Shown: positions 15,937 to 23,814 of the stretch, in pieces
Layout of the letters: every line of letters begins with the position of its first letter
Numbering within the stretch: position 1 is the first letter of the stretch
DNA from: Bacillota bacterium
Lineage (GTDB): Bacteria; Bacillota; Clostridia; Lachnospirales; Lachnospiraceae
Reading direction: 5' to 3'
Assembly (NCBI GenBank): GCA_023437365.1
Contig: JAEZGK010000081.1
Coordinates: 95,165 to 159,164 of the forward strand
Length of the DNA: 64,000 nucleotides
Translations under genes and position numbers: made by a program
The notes under the pieces: generated by a model
The model's database searches: none
The model's input: only the letters and a program-made list of their open reading frames with translations
What the model was told of the DNA's origin: nothing

Positions 15937-17493
15937 GTGTTGAGAACGAAAGACTATAGTTTTCTATCTAATATGAATCAAATAAAATTGAGAATTGCAT
16001 GCAAAGGTATTCTTGTCGGAATAATGGCAGGTTTGCTTACTGTCCTATACCGTATTGCAATTGAATACGGTACTGAGGCTGCAGGGAGAATTTATAAATA
16101 TCTTACAATACATCCGAGCTATCTATTCCTCTGGTTTATTATTATCATTGTGGCGGGTATGTTCCTCGGGTGGATGGTAAAAGCTGAACCCATGGCAGGA
16201 GGTAGCGGTATACCACAGACAGAGGGTGTAGTTATTTACGGGCTGAAGATGAAATGGTATACTATTTTGGCTGTCCGTTATATTGGAGGAACAATCTGTT
16301 CTTTCTTTGGTTTATCTGTAGGACGAGAAGGTCCGTCAATCCAGATTGGTGCTTCTGGAGGTCAGATGGCGGCTAAGGGTCTTGGCAGCGGTCGGATGGA
16401 GGAGAATTACCTGATTACCGGCGGTGCCGCAGCAGGACTTTCGGCGGCCTTTAATGCGCCGCTTTCGGGCATTATTTTTGCCCTGGAGGAGGTACACCGT
16501 AGCTTTTCACCTCTGATTTTACTGGCAGCTGCGACGGCATCTCTTACTGCTGATGTTATCTCAAAGAATTTTTTCGGGCTGAAGCCCGTGCTACAGTTTG
16601 CGCAGACACCCCAATTACCGATTAATTTATATCCTTGGATTATTCCGATAGGGATTATATCAGGGATAATTGGGGCAGTGATGAATAAGCTTTTACTGGG
16701 TTTTCAATTTCTATATAATAAGCTTCCTAGTATCATTAGACCATGTATAGCTTTACTTATAGCTCTTCCCTGCGGTATCTTTCTACCTGAGATTCTTGGA
16801 GGAGGCCAGAACCTGGTACAGATATCTGAAAATGCTAAGGAGGGTATACTACTTCTGAGTATCTTTCTGATCGCAAAGATGATTTTTACAAGTACCAGCT
16901 TTGGAAGCGGAGTTCCGGGCGGTATATTTTTACCGATTTTATCAATCGGTGCTTTGACCGGCGGTATCACGGGACAAATTGCGGTTTTTCTTGGGATGCC
17001 ATCCATATATATACCGGATTTCGCGGTATGCGCTATGGCAGGAGTATTATCAGCCACAGTAAAAGCCCCGATTACCAGCATTTTGCTTATTGCTGAAATG
17101 TCCGGTTCACTGGTTCATTTATTGCCTGTCGCTGCTTGCTCCTTTCTTGCGCTACTATTATCCGATATTCTTAAGACAGAACCGATCTATGAGGCCCTTT
17201 TGGAGCGTTTTGTTGAAAAGAACGGCAAGAAATTGCCGGTCGAAGAGAAGGGGGATTTACAAGAATTTTCGGTGGCGCTCGGTAGCAGCCTCTGCGGTAA
17301 GATGGTCAGGCAAATTAAATGGCCTAAGGGAGTACTCATTGTGAATATTCGAAGAGGAGCTAAGGAAATCCTTCCTCAGGGTGATACCGTACTTCTTCCC
17401 GGAGATTATCTGATAATCCTTACATCTGATGAAGCTGATCTTGAGATACAAAGCTATATAGAACAATGTAATAATAGTGTTTTACAAAATTAA
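15937..17493 (+). CDS. ClC-family chloride channel/antiporter with C-terminal TrkA_C domain
   Basis: The 518-residue membrane protein carries the ClC signatures GGSGIPQTEG near residue 88, GREGPSIQIGA near 128 (with the gating glutamate) and GSGVPGGIFLPIL near 325. GREGP rather than GNEGP argues for chloride rather than fluoride. A C-terminal cytoplasmic segment (~residues 435-515, VLIVNIRRGAKEILPQGDTVLLPGDYLIILTSD) is a TrkA_C/RCK-C regulatory domain. The start is uncertain: GTG at 15937 sits almost on an AAGGAA site, TTG at 15940 is possible, and ATG at 15973 has no ribosome site. Confidence 0.88.
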   Translation: MLRTKDYSFLSNMNQIKLRIACKGILVGIMAGLLTVLYRIAIEYGTEAAGRIYKYLTIHPSYLFLWFIIIIVAGMFLGWMVKAEPMAGGSGIPQTEGVVIYGLKMKWYTILAVRYIGGTICSFFGLSVGREGPSIQIGASGGQMAAKGLGSGRMEENYLITGGAAAGLSAAFNAPLSGIIFALEEVHRSFSPLILLAAATASLTADVISKNFFGLKPVLQFAQTPQLPINLYPWIIPIGIISGIIGAVMNKLLLGFQFLYNKLPSIIRPCIALLIALPCGIFLPEILGGGQNLVQISENAKEGILLLSIFLIAKMIFTSTSFGSGVPGGIFLPILSIGALTGGITGQIAVFLGMPSIYIPDFAVCAMAGVLSATVKAPITSILLIAEMSGSLVHLLPVAACSFLALLLSDILKTEPIYEALLERFVEKNGKKLPVEEKGDLQEFSVALGSSLCGKMVRQIKWPKGVLIVNIRRGAKEILPQGDTVLLPGDYLIILTSDEADLEIQSYIEQCNNSVLQN

Positions 17494-17582
17494 TTTCATT
17501 GTGATAAAGAACTTAGTAGGGGGATGCTATATTATTATTTTTCATCAATTTTATCAATAAAACATTTTTTCAAAATAAAGCC

Positions 17583-17612
17583 TTGACAAATAATCTGTCC
17601 TGACGATATAAT
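17583..17612 (+). promoter_or_regulatory. Sigma-A promoter of modABC
   Basis: A perfect TTGACA (17583-17588) and a perfect TATAAT (17607-17612) are 18 nt apart. Transcription should start near 17619, leaving a leader of about 115 nt before modA. Confidence 0.85.
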
Positions 17613-17633
17613 AAGCCCTAATAAAAACGGTAT

Positions 17634-17669
17634 GACTAAGGCGTCTTAGATGATTCTAAGGCGCCTTTT
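17634..17669 (+). promoter_or_regulatory. modA leader attenuator: GAC/GUC mini-hairpin overlapping a terminator
   Basis: A terminator hairpin with a 12-bp stem (AAGGCGTCTTAG, 17638-17649; CTAAGGCGCCTT, 17656-17667; one G-T pair) ends in a short T-run inside the modA leader. A competing small hairpin, GAC-TAAGGC-GTC (17634-17645), overlaps its 5' arm. The nifH leader has a 10/12 identical element at the same 4-nt offset from its terminator. This arrangement suggests regulated antitermination; the RNA-binding factor is not known. Confidence 0.6.
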
Positions 17670-17734
17670 GTAATTAACCGACATTGGACACCGCTTACAG
17701 CCCAGTATGAAGAATAGCCTAAGGGAGGAAAACT

Positions 17735-18556
17735 ATGAGAAAAGGATATCTACACCCGGCAAGTAACAGGTTCATTGCCACCATGCTTTCAACGAGGAGA
17801 ATAAGCGGTATTCTCCTCGTTCTGATTCTGGGCGGAATTCTCTCCTCGAGCTGTAGTCACAAGAAGGAGACAGAGCTTCTGATCGGTGCAGCTGCCAGTC
17901 TTGAGCCGAGCATGAAGGAAGTAAAGTCTTTGTTTGAGGAGCAGCATCCGGAACTTCGAGTAAGATTTTCCTTCGCAAGCTCCGGAACGATTGAACAGCA
18001 GATCCGGGAGGGGGCTCCGATTGATCTCTTCCTTTCCGCCGCCAACAAGCAAATAGCTTCCCTGGAAAAGGATGAGCTGCTCCTGCTTGGCAGCAGGGTG
18101 GATTTGTTCCGAAATGAAGTGGTTCTGATCGTTCCCGCAGACAGTAAATTGGAGCTTGATGATTTCAAGGATATCACCAAGGCCGATGTGATTGCGCTCG
18201 GTGATCCGGAATCGGTACCTGTGGGACAATATGCCCAACAGATTTTTGAAAGGCTGGGAATCTGGGAGGCTGTCTATCAAAAGGCTACCCTCGGTAAATC
18301 GGTAACAGAAGTATCTGCCTGGGTAAGCTCAGGGGAAGCGGATGCAGGAATTGTATATAGAACGGATGCCAGGTTAAGTGAGAAGCTAAAGATCGCAGCC
18401 GAGGCACCGGAGGGGGAAGGCAGTATTGCAGTCTATTCCGGAGCCATCCTTAAGAATACAAAGTACGAACAGCAGGCGAAGGAATTCCTTTCTTTTCTGG
18501 ATACGAAGGCTGCAGAAGAGATTATGATTAGGTATGGTTTTGATATCATTGACTGA
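17735..18556 (+). CDS. modA: Molybdate ABC transporter substrate-binding lipoprotein
   Basis: The 273-residue protein has a lipoprotein signal (hydrophobic LLVLILGGILSSSC, lipobox Cys near residue 40). The ModA fold follows: LLIGAAASLEPSMKEV, FSFASSGTIEQQIREGAPIDLFLSA and SAWVSSGEADAGIVYRTDA. These contain the Ser/Asp-type oxyanion contacts. It captures molybdate (or tungstate) outside the membrane for ModB/ModC. GGGAGG precedes the ATG at 17735; an internal ATG at 17783 would shorten the signal. It is the first gene of modABC, directly upstream of the nitrogenase genes that need Mo. Confidence 0.92.
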   Translation: MRKGYLHPASNRFIATMLSTRRISGILLVLILGGILSSSCSHKKETELLIGAAASLEPSMKEVKSLFEEQHPELRVRFSFASSGTIEQQIREGAPIDLFLSAANKQIASLEKDELLLLGSRVDLFRNEVVLIVPADSKLELDDFKDITKADVIALGDPESVPVGQYAQQIFERLGIWEAVYQKATLGKSVTEVSAWVSSGEADAGIVYRTDARLSEKLKIAAEAPEGEGSIAVYSGAILKNTKYEQQAKEFLSFLDTKAAEEIMIRYGFDIID

Positions 18557-18586
18557 TAGAGGAAGAAACGAAAAAGGAGGCTGAAG

Positions 18587-19276
18587 ATGGACTGGACACC
18601 CTTATGGATTTCACTCAATACGGCAGTTCCGGCAACATTGATCACATTTCTTCTGGGAATCTATGCGGCCCACAAGATCAGGCAGTTGGATACCAGACTG
18701 GTGCATATCCTGGATGTACTGCTTACCCTACCACTCGTTTTACCTCCTACGGTAATGGGATTTCTATTGCTGCAGTTACTTGGTAAGCATGGTATCTTGG
18801 GTAAGCCGTTAGAAGTAACCGGAATTCAGATCATATTCACCCGAACAGCAGCAGTCATAGCAGCTGTCGTAGTCTCCTTCCCCTTGATGTATCGTTCTGC
18901 CAGGGCAGCCTTCGAGCAGGTAGATCCTAATCTAATCTATGCCGCCCGAACAGTAAAGCTGTCAGAGCTTCAGATTTTCTGGAGGGTATTGCTTCCGATG
19001 GCACTGCCCGGAGTGGCTTCCGGTGCAATATTGGCCTTTGCCAGAGCACTTGGAGAGTTTGGTGCTACGCTCATGATAGCCGGAAATATTCCCGGAAGAA
19101 CTCAGACAATGCCCCTTGCAATCTATATGGCCATCCAAAGTGGGGATGAGGATAAGGCAGCAGCATGGGCAGGGCTGTTGCTGGCATTGTCTTTTGGTAT
19201 GATACTCGCTATGAATTATTTTACCCGAAGGGATAAAAGGAGAGGAAGGGAAGAGCGGCATGGAACTGAAGGTTGA
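18587..19276 (+). CDS. modB: Molybdate ABC transporter permease
   Basis: The 229-residue membrane protein has about five to six helices. The cytoplasmic EAA-type loop is AARTVKLSELQIFWRVLLPMALPGVASGAILAFARALGEFGATLMIAGNIPG split across the family's standard positions (about residues 120-172), which couples to ModC. AAAGGAGG precedes the ATG. The last 17 nt overlap modC, indicating translational coupling. Length (~220-230 residues) is standard for ModB. Confidence 0.93.
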   Translation: MDWTPLWISLNTAVPATLITFLLGIYAAHKIRQLDTRLVHILDVLLTLPLVLPPTVMGFLLLQLLGKHGILGKPLEVTGIQIIFTRTAAVIAAVVVSFPLMYRSARAAFEQVDPNLIYAARTVKLSELQIFWRVLLPMALPGVASGAILAFARALGEFGATLMIAGNIPGRTQTMPLAIYMAIQSGDEDKAAAWAGLLLALSFGMILAMNYFTRRDKRRGREERHGTEG

Positions 19277-20324
19277 TATCAGGAAACAATTTAGGGATTT
19301 TCTTCTCACAGTGAAGCTGTCTTATTCGGGAAAGTCACTTGGCTTATTGGGTGCTTCGGGTTGTGGAAAGAGTCTGACCTTAAAATGTATCTCCGGAATC
19401 GAGACCCCGGATAGCGGACGGATTATCCTAAATGGAAGGACACTGTATGATTCGGAACTGGGCATCAATCTGCCGGTACAGCAAAGAAATGTAGGTATGC
19501 TTTTTCAAAATTATGCCCTTTTTCCCCATATGACTGTGAAGAAGAACATTGAGATCGGAAGGTGTCATAGTAAGGCAGGAGGCATGCGTCTGGAGGAGTT
19601 GGTTACGCTTTTTCGGCTGGAAGGGATGCTCGGTAAATATCCGAGTCAGCTGTCCGGCGGAGAACAGCAGAGAGTCGCGCTTGCCCGCAGTATGGCTTTG
19701 GAGCCGGAGCTTCTGATGCTGGATGAACCGTTTTATGCTCTGGATACCTATCTGAAGGAGAAGGTGCAGGAAGAGTTGTATGAATATCTGCGGAAATATG
19801 ACGGAGCGATTCTTATGGTTTCGCATAGTAGGGAGGAGATGTATCGATTCTGTGATTTTGTGACCGTACTTCATCGGGGGCATGTTATCGAAAGTGGCAG
19901 CAGGGAGGAGGTTTTCTGCCGACCCTCTGATATCATTACGGCAAAGCTGACCGGCTGCAGGAATATCTCCAGGGCGGTTCGAACGGGTGATTATATGATT
20001 AGGGCTTTGGATTGGAGGCTGGATCTGCATACGGAGTCCAGGGTTCCTGAGGAGGTGGGTTATGTAGGTATCCGTGCCCATAATATCAAAGCCGACAGCA
20101 AAAGTCCGGCGGAAAACAGAATACCTGTAGCTCTTCTGGATATATCGGAGGGGCCCCATGAGTGCAAGCTCCTGCTTGGCAATAGGGCAGATGAGGAGAG
20201 GCAAGGCAGCCTTTGGTGGATTGTGACTAAGCAGGAATGGAACCAGAAACTCATGGGCAGGCCTCCGGAGTATATCTTCCTGCCTAGAGAAGAAATTATG
20301 CTTTTCCTGAAGGAGCAGGAGTAG
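19260..20324 (+). CDS. modC: Molybdate ABC transporter ATPase
   Basis: The 354-residue protein has Walker A GASGCGKS near residue 31, Q-loop LFQNYALFPHMTV near 80, signature QLSGGEQQRVALARSM near 126 and Walker B LLMLDEPFYALD near 148. The H-loop is MVSHSREEMY. The C-terminal ~100 residues (from VGYVGIRAHNI) correspond to the MOP/TOBE molybdate-binding region. It overlaps modB by 17 nt. It ends 208 nt before nifH; a terminator between them separates the basal mod transcript from nif. Confidence 0.93.
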   Translation: MELKVDIRKQFRDFLLTVKLSYSGKSLGLLGASGCGKSLTLKCISGIETPDSGRIILNGRTLYDSELGINLPVQQRNVGMLFQNYALFPHMTVKKNIEIGRCHSKAGGMRLEELVTLFRLEGMLGKYPSQLSGGEQQRVALARSMALEPELLMLDEPFYALDTYLKEKVQEELYEYLRKYDGAILMVSHSREEMYRFCDFVTVLHRGHVIESGSREEVFCRPSDIITAKLTGCRNISRAVRTGDYMIRALDWRLDLHTESRVPEEVGYVGIRAHNIKADSKSPAENRIPVALLDISEGPHECKLLLGNRADEERQGSLWWIVTKQEWNQKLMGRPPEYIFLPREEIMLFLKEQE

Positions 20325-20383
20325 AATAAATCTTAGCCAATAGTGTAAATTGTGCAAAAATATATTAAAATGATGATTCAAAT

Positions 20384-20509
20384 TTGACAAAACGATGTAT
20401 TGAAACAGAAAATTCCAGATGATAGAATTGCAACATGGAAATTGCAAAATCCAAATAGTCTATCAAGACAAAGACGTCATTGCCTTTCGGAGGGAATGAC
20501 GTCTTTTTT
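20384..20509 (+). promoter_or_regulatory. nifH promoter and structured leader with terminator (attenuator)
   Basis: A candidate promoter is TTGACA (20384-20389) with a weak GAAAAT 18 nt later. The leader can form an outer GATAGA/TCTATC stem (20421-20426, 20459-20464) enclosing a TTGCAA/TTGCAA hairpin (20428-20447) with ATGGAA in its loop. A mini-hairpin GAC-AAAGAC-GTC (20467-20478) comes next. A strong terminator follows (AAGACGTCATT, 20471-20481; AATGACGTCTT, 20495-20505; seven further T-rich bases). Only 23 nt separate the terminator from the nifH ATG, so no promoter fits downstream: nif transcription must read through it. ANTAR-type control is a hypothesis. Confidence 0.65.
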
Positions 20510-20532
20510 TAAACAAGAAGGAGGCAAATCTT

Positions 20533-21354
20533 ATGAGACAGGTTGCAATTTATGGAAAGGGTGGTATCGGAAAATCAACTACCACACAAAATCTAACAGC
20601 AGGGCTGGGTGAGATGGGAAAAAAGATCATGATCGTCGGCTGTGATCCGAAGGCTGATTCCACCAGATTAATCCTCGGTGGTCTGGCACAGAAGACGGTA
20701 CTGGATACCTTAAGGGAAGAAGGAGAGGACATTGACCTGGAGTTCATCATGAAGCAGGGCTTTGCGGGAATTCGGTGTGTGGAATCAGGCGGTCCCGAGC
20801 CGGGAGTCGGTTGTGCCGGACGAGGCATCATTACCTCGATCAATCTTCTGGAGCAGCTGGGAGCATATACGGAGGACTTAGATTATGTGTTTTATGATGT
20901 ACTTGGTGATGTTGTCTGCGGAGGCTTCGCTATGCCGATCCGAGAAGGGAAAGCGCAGGAGATTTATATCGTGGCTTCCGGGGAGATGATGGCATTATAT
21001 GCGGCAAATAATATCTCTAAGGGTATTCAGAAATATGCCAGTACGGGTGGAGTCAGATTGGGAGGCATTATCTGTAATTCCAGAAAGGTGGACGGTGAGG
21101 CAGAGCTGGTGTCAGCCTTCGCAAAGGAGCTGGGTTCCCAGATGATCCATTTTGTTCCCAGAGATAATATGGTTCAGAGGGCTGAGATTAATAAAAAGAC
21201 AGTGATTGACTATGATCCGGGGGCTAATCAGGCTGATGAATACCGTGAGCTGTCAAGAAAGATTGATGGAAATGATATGTTCGTTATTCCAAAGCCGATG
21301 AAACAGGAGCGACTGGAGGAACTCCTGATGGAACATGGTATCTTGGATCTGTAA
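20533..21354 (+). CDS. nifH: Nitrogenase iron protein
   Basis: The 273-residue dinitrogenase reductase transfers electrons, with ATP hydrolysis, from its [4Fe-4S] cluster to NifDK. Visible features are P-loop GKGGIGKSTT (residues 8-17), switch region CDPKADSTR, cluster ligands Cys94 (GVGCAGRG) and Cys129 (DVLGDVVCGGF), and Arg97, the residue ADP-ribosylated in DraT-containing bacteria. No draT is seen here. Length matches clostridial NifH. AAGGAGG precedes the ATG. It is the first gene of a nine-gene nif array and lies behind an attenuator-like leader. Confidence 0.97.
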   Translation: MRQVAIYGKGGIGKSTTTQNLTAGLGEMGKKIMIVGCDPKADSTRLILGGLAQKTVLDTLREEGEDIDLEFIMKQGFAGIRCVESGGPEPGVGCAGRGIITSINLLEQLGAYTEDLDYVFYDVLGDVVCGGFAMPIREGKAQEIYIVASGEMMALYAANNISKGIQKYASTGGVRLGGIICNSRKVDGEAELVSAFAKELGSQMIHFVPRDNMVQRAEINKKTVIDYDPGANQADEYRELSRKIDGNDMFVIPKPMKQERLEELLMEHGILDL

Positions 21355-21379
21355 ATAATCTAAAATCGGAGGTGTACTT

Positions 21380-21706
21380 ATGTTATTAGTGAGATCAATC
21401 ATCCGACCCGAAAAGGTCGGTATCGTATTATCGGAGCTTTTGTCTGCCGGCTTTCCTGCGGTAACGAAGATGGATGTATATGGACGTGGAAAACAAAAGG
21501 GTGTTAAGGTTGGAGAAGTTCATTATGATGAGATTCCCAAGGAGATGCTTTTGATGGTCGTGGAGGACGCGGATAAGGATGATGTGGTAAAAATCATCAT
21601 GAAATATGCGAGAACCGGAGAAGAGGGACATTTCGGTGACGGAAGAATCTTCATCAGTCCTGTGGAAGAAGCCTATACCATCAGTACCAGGAAGAAGGGC
21701 TTATAG
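21380..21706 (+). CDS. nifI1: PII-family nitrogenase regulator NifI1
   Basis: This 108-residue PII-like protein (MLLVRSIIRPEKVGIVLSELLSAGFPAVTKMDVYGRGKQKGV...DGRIFISPVEEAYTISTRKKG) lies between nifH and nifD, the diagnostic position of nifI1. In methanogens NifI1 and NifI2 form a complex that binds NifDK and stops turnover when 2-oxoglutarate falls after ammonium addition. The T-loop lacks the GlnB uridylylation context. GGAGGTG precedes the ATG. A similar role here is inferred from family and position. Confidence 0.93.
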   Translation: MLLVRSIIRPEKVGIVLSELLSAGFPAVTKMDVYGRGKQKGVKVGEVHYDEIPKEMLLMVVEDADKDDVVKIIMKYARTGEEGHFGDGRIFISPVEEAYTISTRKKGL

Positions 21707-21757
21707 ATTATGAACAATACTGCAACCGTATAGCGGGGGCAGGTAAGGAGGTTTATC

Positions 21758-22141
21758 ATGAAGGAAGTAATGGCGATTGTCAGGCAGAATAGGGTTAATG
21801 AGACAAAGGAAGCTCTGGCTGAGGCCGGAATACCTGCTTTTACCTGTAGAAAGGTGCTTGGGAGGGGAAAGAAGCTAATCGATATGACCTTACTGAGGGA
21901 TATTGTTGAATCAGGAGAAATCCCTGCCACACCGACAGGGGAATACCTTTCGGAGACGAACCGGCTGATATCAAAACGGGTATTTACCTTTATTATCGAG
22001 GATCAGGAGGTCGATCGGGTTGTCAACACCCTCATGGATACGAATTCAACCGGGAACCCGGGGGATGGTAAGATATTTATTCTACCAATCTATGAAAGCT
22101 ACCGGGTACGGAATGGTGAGCTGACAACAGAGGCTTATTAG
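21758..22141 (+). CDS. nifI2: PII-family nitrogenase regulator NifI2
   Basis: The 127-residue PII-like protein (MKEVMAIVRQNRVNETKEALAEAGIPAFTCRKVLGRGKK...) has a longer T-loop than NifI1 (residues ~45-75, SGEIPATPTGEYLSETNRLISKR), typical of NifI2. The C-terminal part GNPGDGKIFILPIYESYRVR is the nucleotide-binding half. It should act with NifI1 in ammonium switch-off of nitrogenase, a post-translational control that does not need ADP-ribosylation. AAGGAGG precedes the ATG. Confidence 0.93.
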   Translation: MKEVMAIVRQNRVNETKEALAEAGIPAFTCRKVLGRGKKLIDMTLLRDIVESGEIPATPTGEYLSETNRLISKRVFTFIIEDQEVDRVVNTLMDTNSTGNPGDGKIFILPIYESYRVRNGELTTEAY

Positions 22142-22215
22142 AAAAGCGTTGCGGCATAGGCTGACCGTTTTATGCGGCAGACCTTGCCACATCCGCTAGG
22201 AAAGGAAGGAAGAAT

Positions 22216-23814
22216 ATGAGTACTATGAATAAGGTGCTGGACCAGTATAGTTCGAAGGTATATAAAAACCGGAAGGAACATATGGTGGAGGTCAATCGGA
22301 ACGAAAATAATAACGAGATTGCCGCCAATGTAAGGACCATTCCAGGTATCATTACCCAGAGGGGCTGCTGTTATGCCGGTTGTAAGGGCGTTGTATTGGG
22401 GCCGATTAAGGATGCCTTTATCATTACCCATGGGCCGATCGGCTGTGCGTATTATTCCTGGGGAACCAGGCGACATAAGGCTAAGAAAGAAGAAGGTACC
22501 GATAATTTCCTGCAATATTGCTTTTCCACGGACCTTCAGGAGTCGGATATCGTATTCGGCGGTGAGAAGAAGCTGAAGAAAGCGATTATGGAAGCGATGG
22601 AACTATTTCAGCCTAAGACGATTTTTATCTGTTCCACCTGTCCGGTCGGTCTGATTGGAGATGATATCCATGCGGTTGCCAAGTGGGCTGAGAAGGAATA
22701 TAAAATCAAATGTATCGCCTTTAGCTGCGAGGGTTACAAAGGCGTCAGCCAGTCCGCCGGACATCATATTGCCAATAACCAGTTGGTTCGTTATGTGATC
22801 GGCGAAGGGGATAGAGAAATAAAGAATAAATACAGCATCAATCTCTTGGGAGAATACAATATCGGGGGCGACGGCTGGGAGACAGAACGTCTGCTAAAGA
22901 GAATCGGTTATGAGGTGGTTGCAACCTTTACCGGTGACAGCAGCATCGAAGATCTGCAAAATGCTCATAAAGCGAATCTTAGTATTGTCCAGTGCCACCG
23001 CTCCATCAATTATATCGCGGAGCTGATCGAGACGAAATACGGAATACCCTGGATGAAGGTCAACTTCATAGGGGTGCAGGGAACCATTGATACCCTGCGA
23101 AACATCGCACGCTATTTTAATGATCCTGAGCTGTTGGCCAGAACAGAAGCTGTCATATCAGACGAACTGGAGCAGATTACAGGGGACATGGAGCATTATA
23201 AATCCAGGCTGAAGGGAAAAACTGCCGCAATTTATGTGGGAGGCTCCAGAGCACATCATTATCAGATGTTACTGAATGACTTGGGTGTGCATACCGTACT
23301 GGCAGGATATGAATTTGCCCATAGAGAGGAATATGAAGGCAGAGAGGTGATACCCTTTGTCAAGCCTGATGCGGACAGTAAGAATATCGAAAATATCAGC
23401 GTAGAGCCCGATCCTGCTAAATATCATGTTTATCTGACGGAAGAGGATTTGAGCAGGCTCAGGGAAGAGAAGCTACTGGATTATTACGGCGGCATGGTAA
23501 AGGATATGCCGGACGGTACCTATATGGTAGATGATTTGAACCATTATGAGTCTGAGGAATTCCTAAAGCTATTAAAGCCGGATATTTTCTTCTCCGGTAT
23601 TAAGGATAAATTCGTTGCCCAGAAAAGCGGTATCTTATCCAGACAGCTGCATTCTTATGATTACAGCGGACCGTATTCCTGTTTTCGAGGAGCTGTGAAC
23701 TTTGCGAGAGACATTACCATGGGTATTTATACTCCTGCCTGGAGCTATATCAAAGCACCCTGGAAGACAACTCCTCTTTTAGAGGGAACCTTAGGAGGTG
23801 AAGCAGCATGCTAG
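22216..23814 (+). CDS. nifD: Molybdenum-iron protein alpha chain
   Basis: The 532-residue subunit holds FeMo-co. P-cluster ligands are Cys51 (RGCCYAG), Cys77 (HGPIGC) and Cys142 (STCPVGLIGDD). FeMo-co is bound by Cys260 (VQCHRSINYIAE) and His479 (RQLHSYDYSGPY). SQSAGHHIAN supplies the conserved Gln/His near the cofactor. Compared with proteobacterial NifD it has an extra ~50 residues (about 372-440), the mark of the C. pasteurianum-type enzyme. The pattern and the absence of an anfG/vnfG gene identify a Mo enzyme. It overlaps nifK by 7 nt. Confidence 0.96.
   Translation: MSTMNKVLDQYSSKVYKNRKEHMVEVNRNENNNEIAANVRTIPGIITQRGCCYAGCKGVVLGPIKDAFIITHGPIGCAYYSWGTRRHKAKKEEGTDNFLQYCFSTDLQESDIVFGGEKKLKKAIMEAMELFQPKTIFICSTCPVGLIGDDIHAVAKWAEKEYKIKCIAFSCEGYKGVSQSAGHHIANNQLVRYVIGEGDREIKNKYSINLLGEYNIGGDGWETERLLKRIGYEVVATFTGDSSIEDLQNAHKANLSIVQCHRSINYIAELIETKYGIPWMKVNFIGVQGTIDTLRNIARYFNDPELLARTEAVISDELEQITGDMEHYKSRLKGKTAAIYVGGSRAHHYQMLLNDLGVHTVLAGYEFAHREEYEGREVIPFVKPDADSKNIENISVEPDPAKYHVYLTEEDLSRLREEKLLDYYGGMVKDMPDGTYMVDDLNHYESEEFLKLLKPDIFFSGIKDKFVAQKSGILSRQLHSYDYSGPYSCFRGAVNFARDITMGIYTPAWSYIKAPWKTTPLLEGTLGGEAAC

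Noticed and set aside
20384..20450. Sigma-54 (-24/-12) promoter for nifH
   Set aside because: There is no GG and GC pair with the required 10-nt spacing; the TTGCAA sequences belong to a hairpin.
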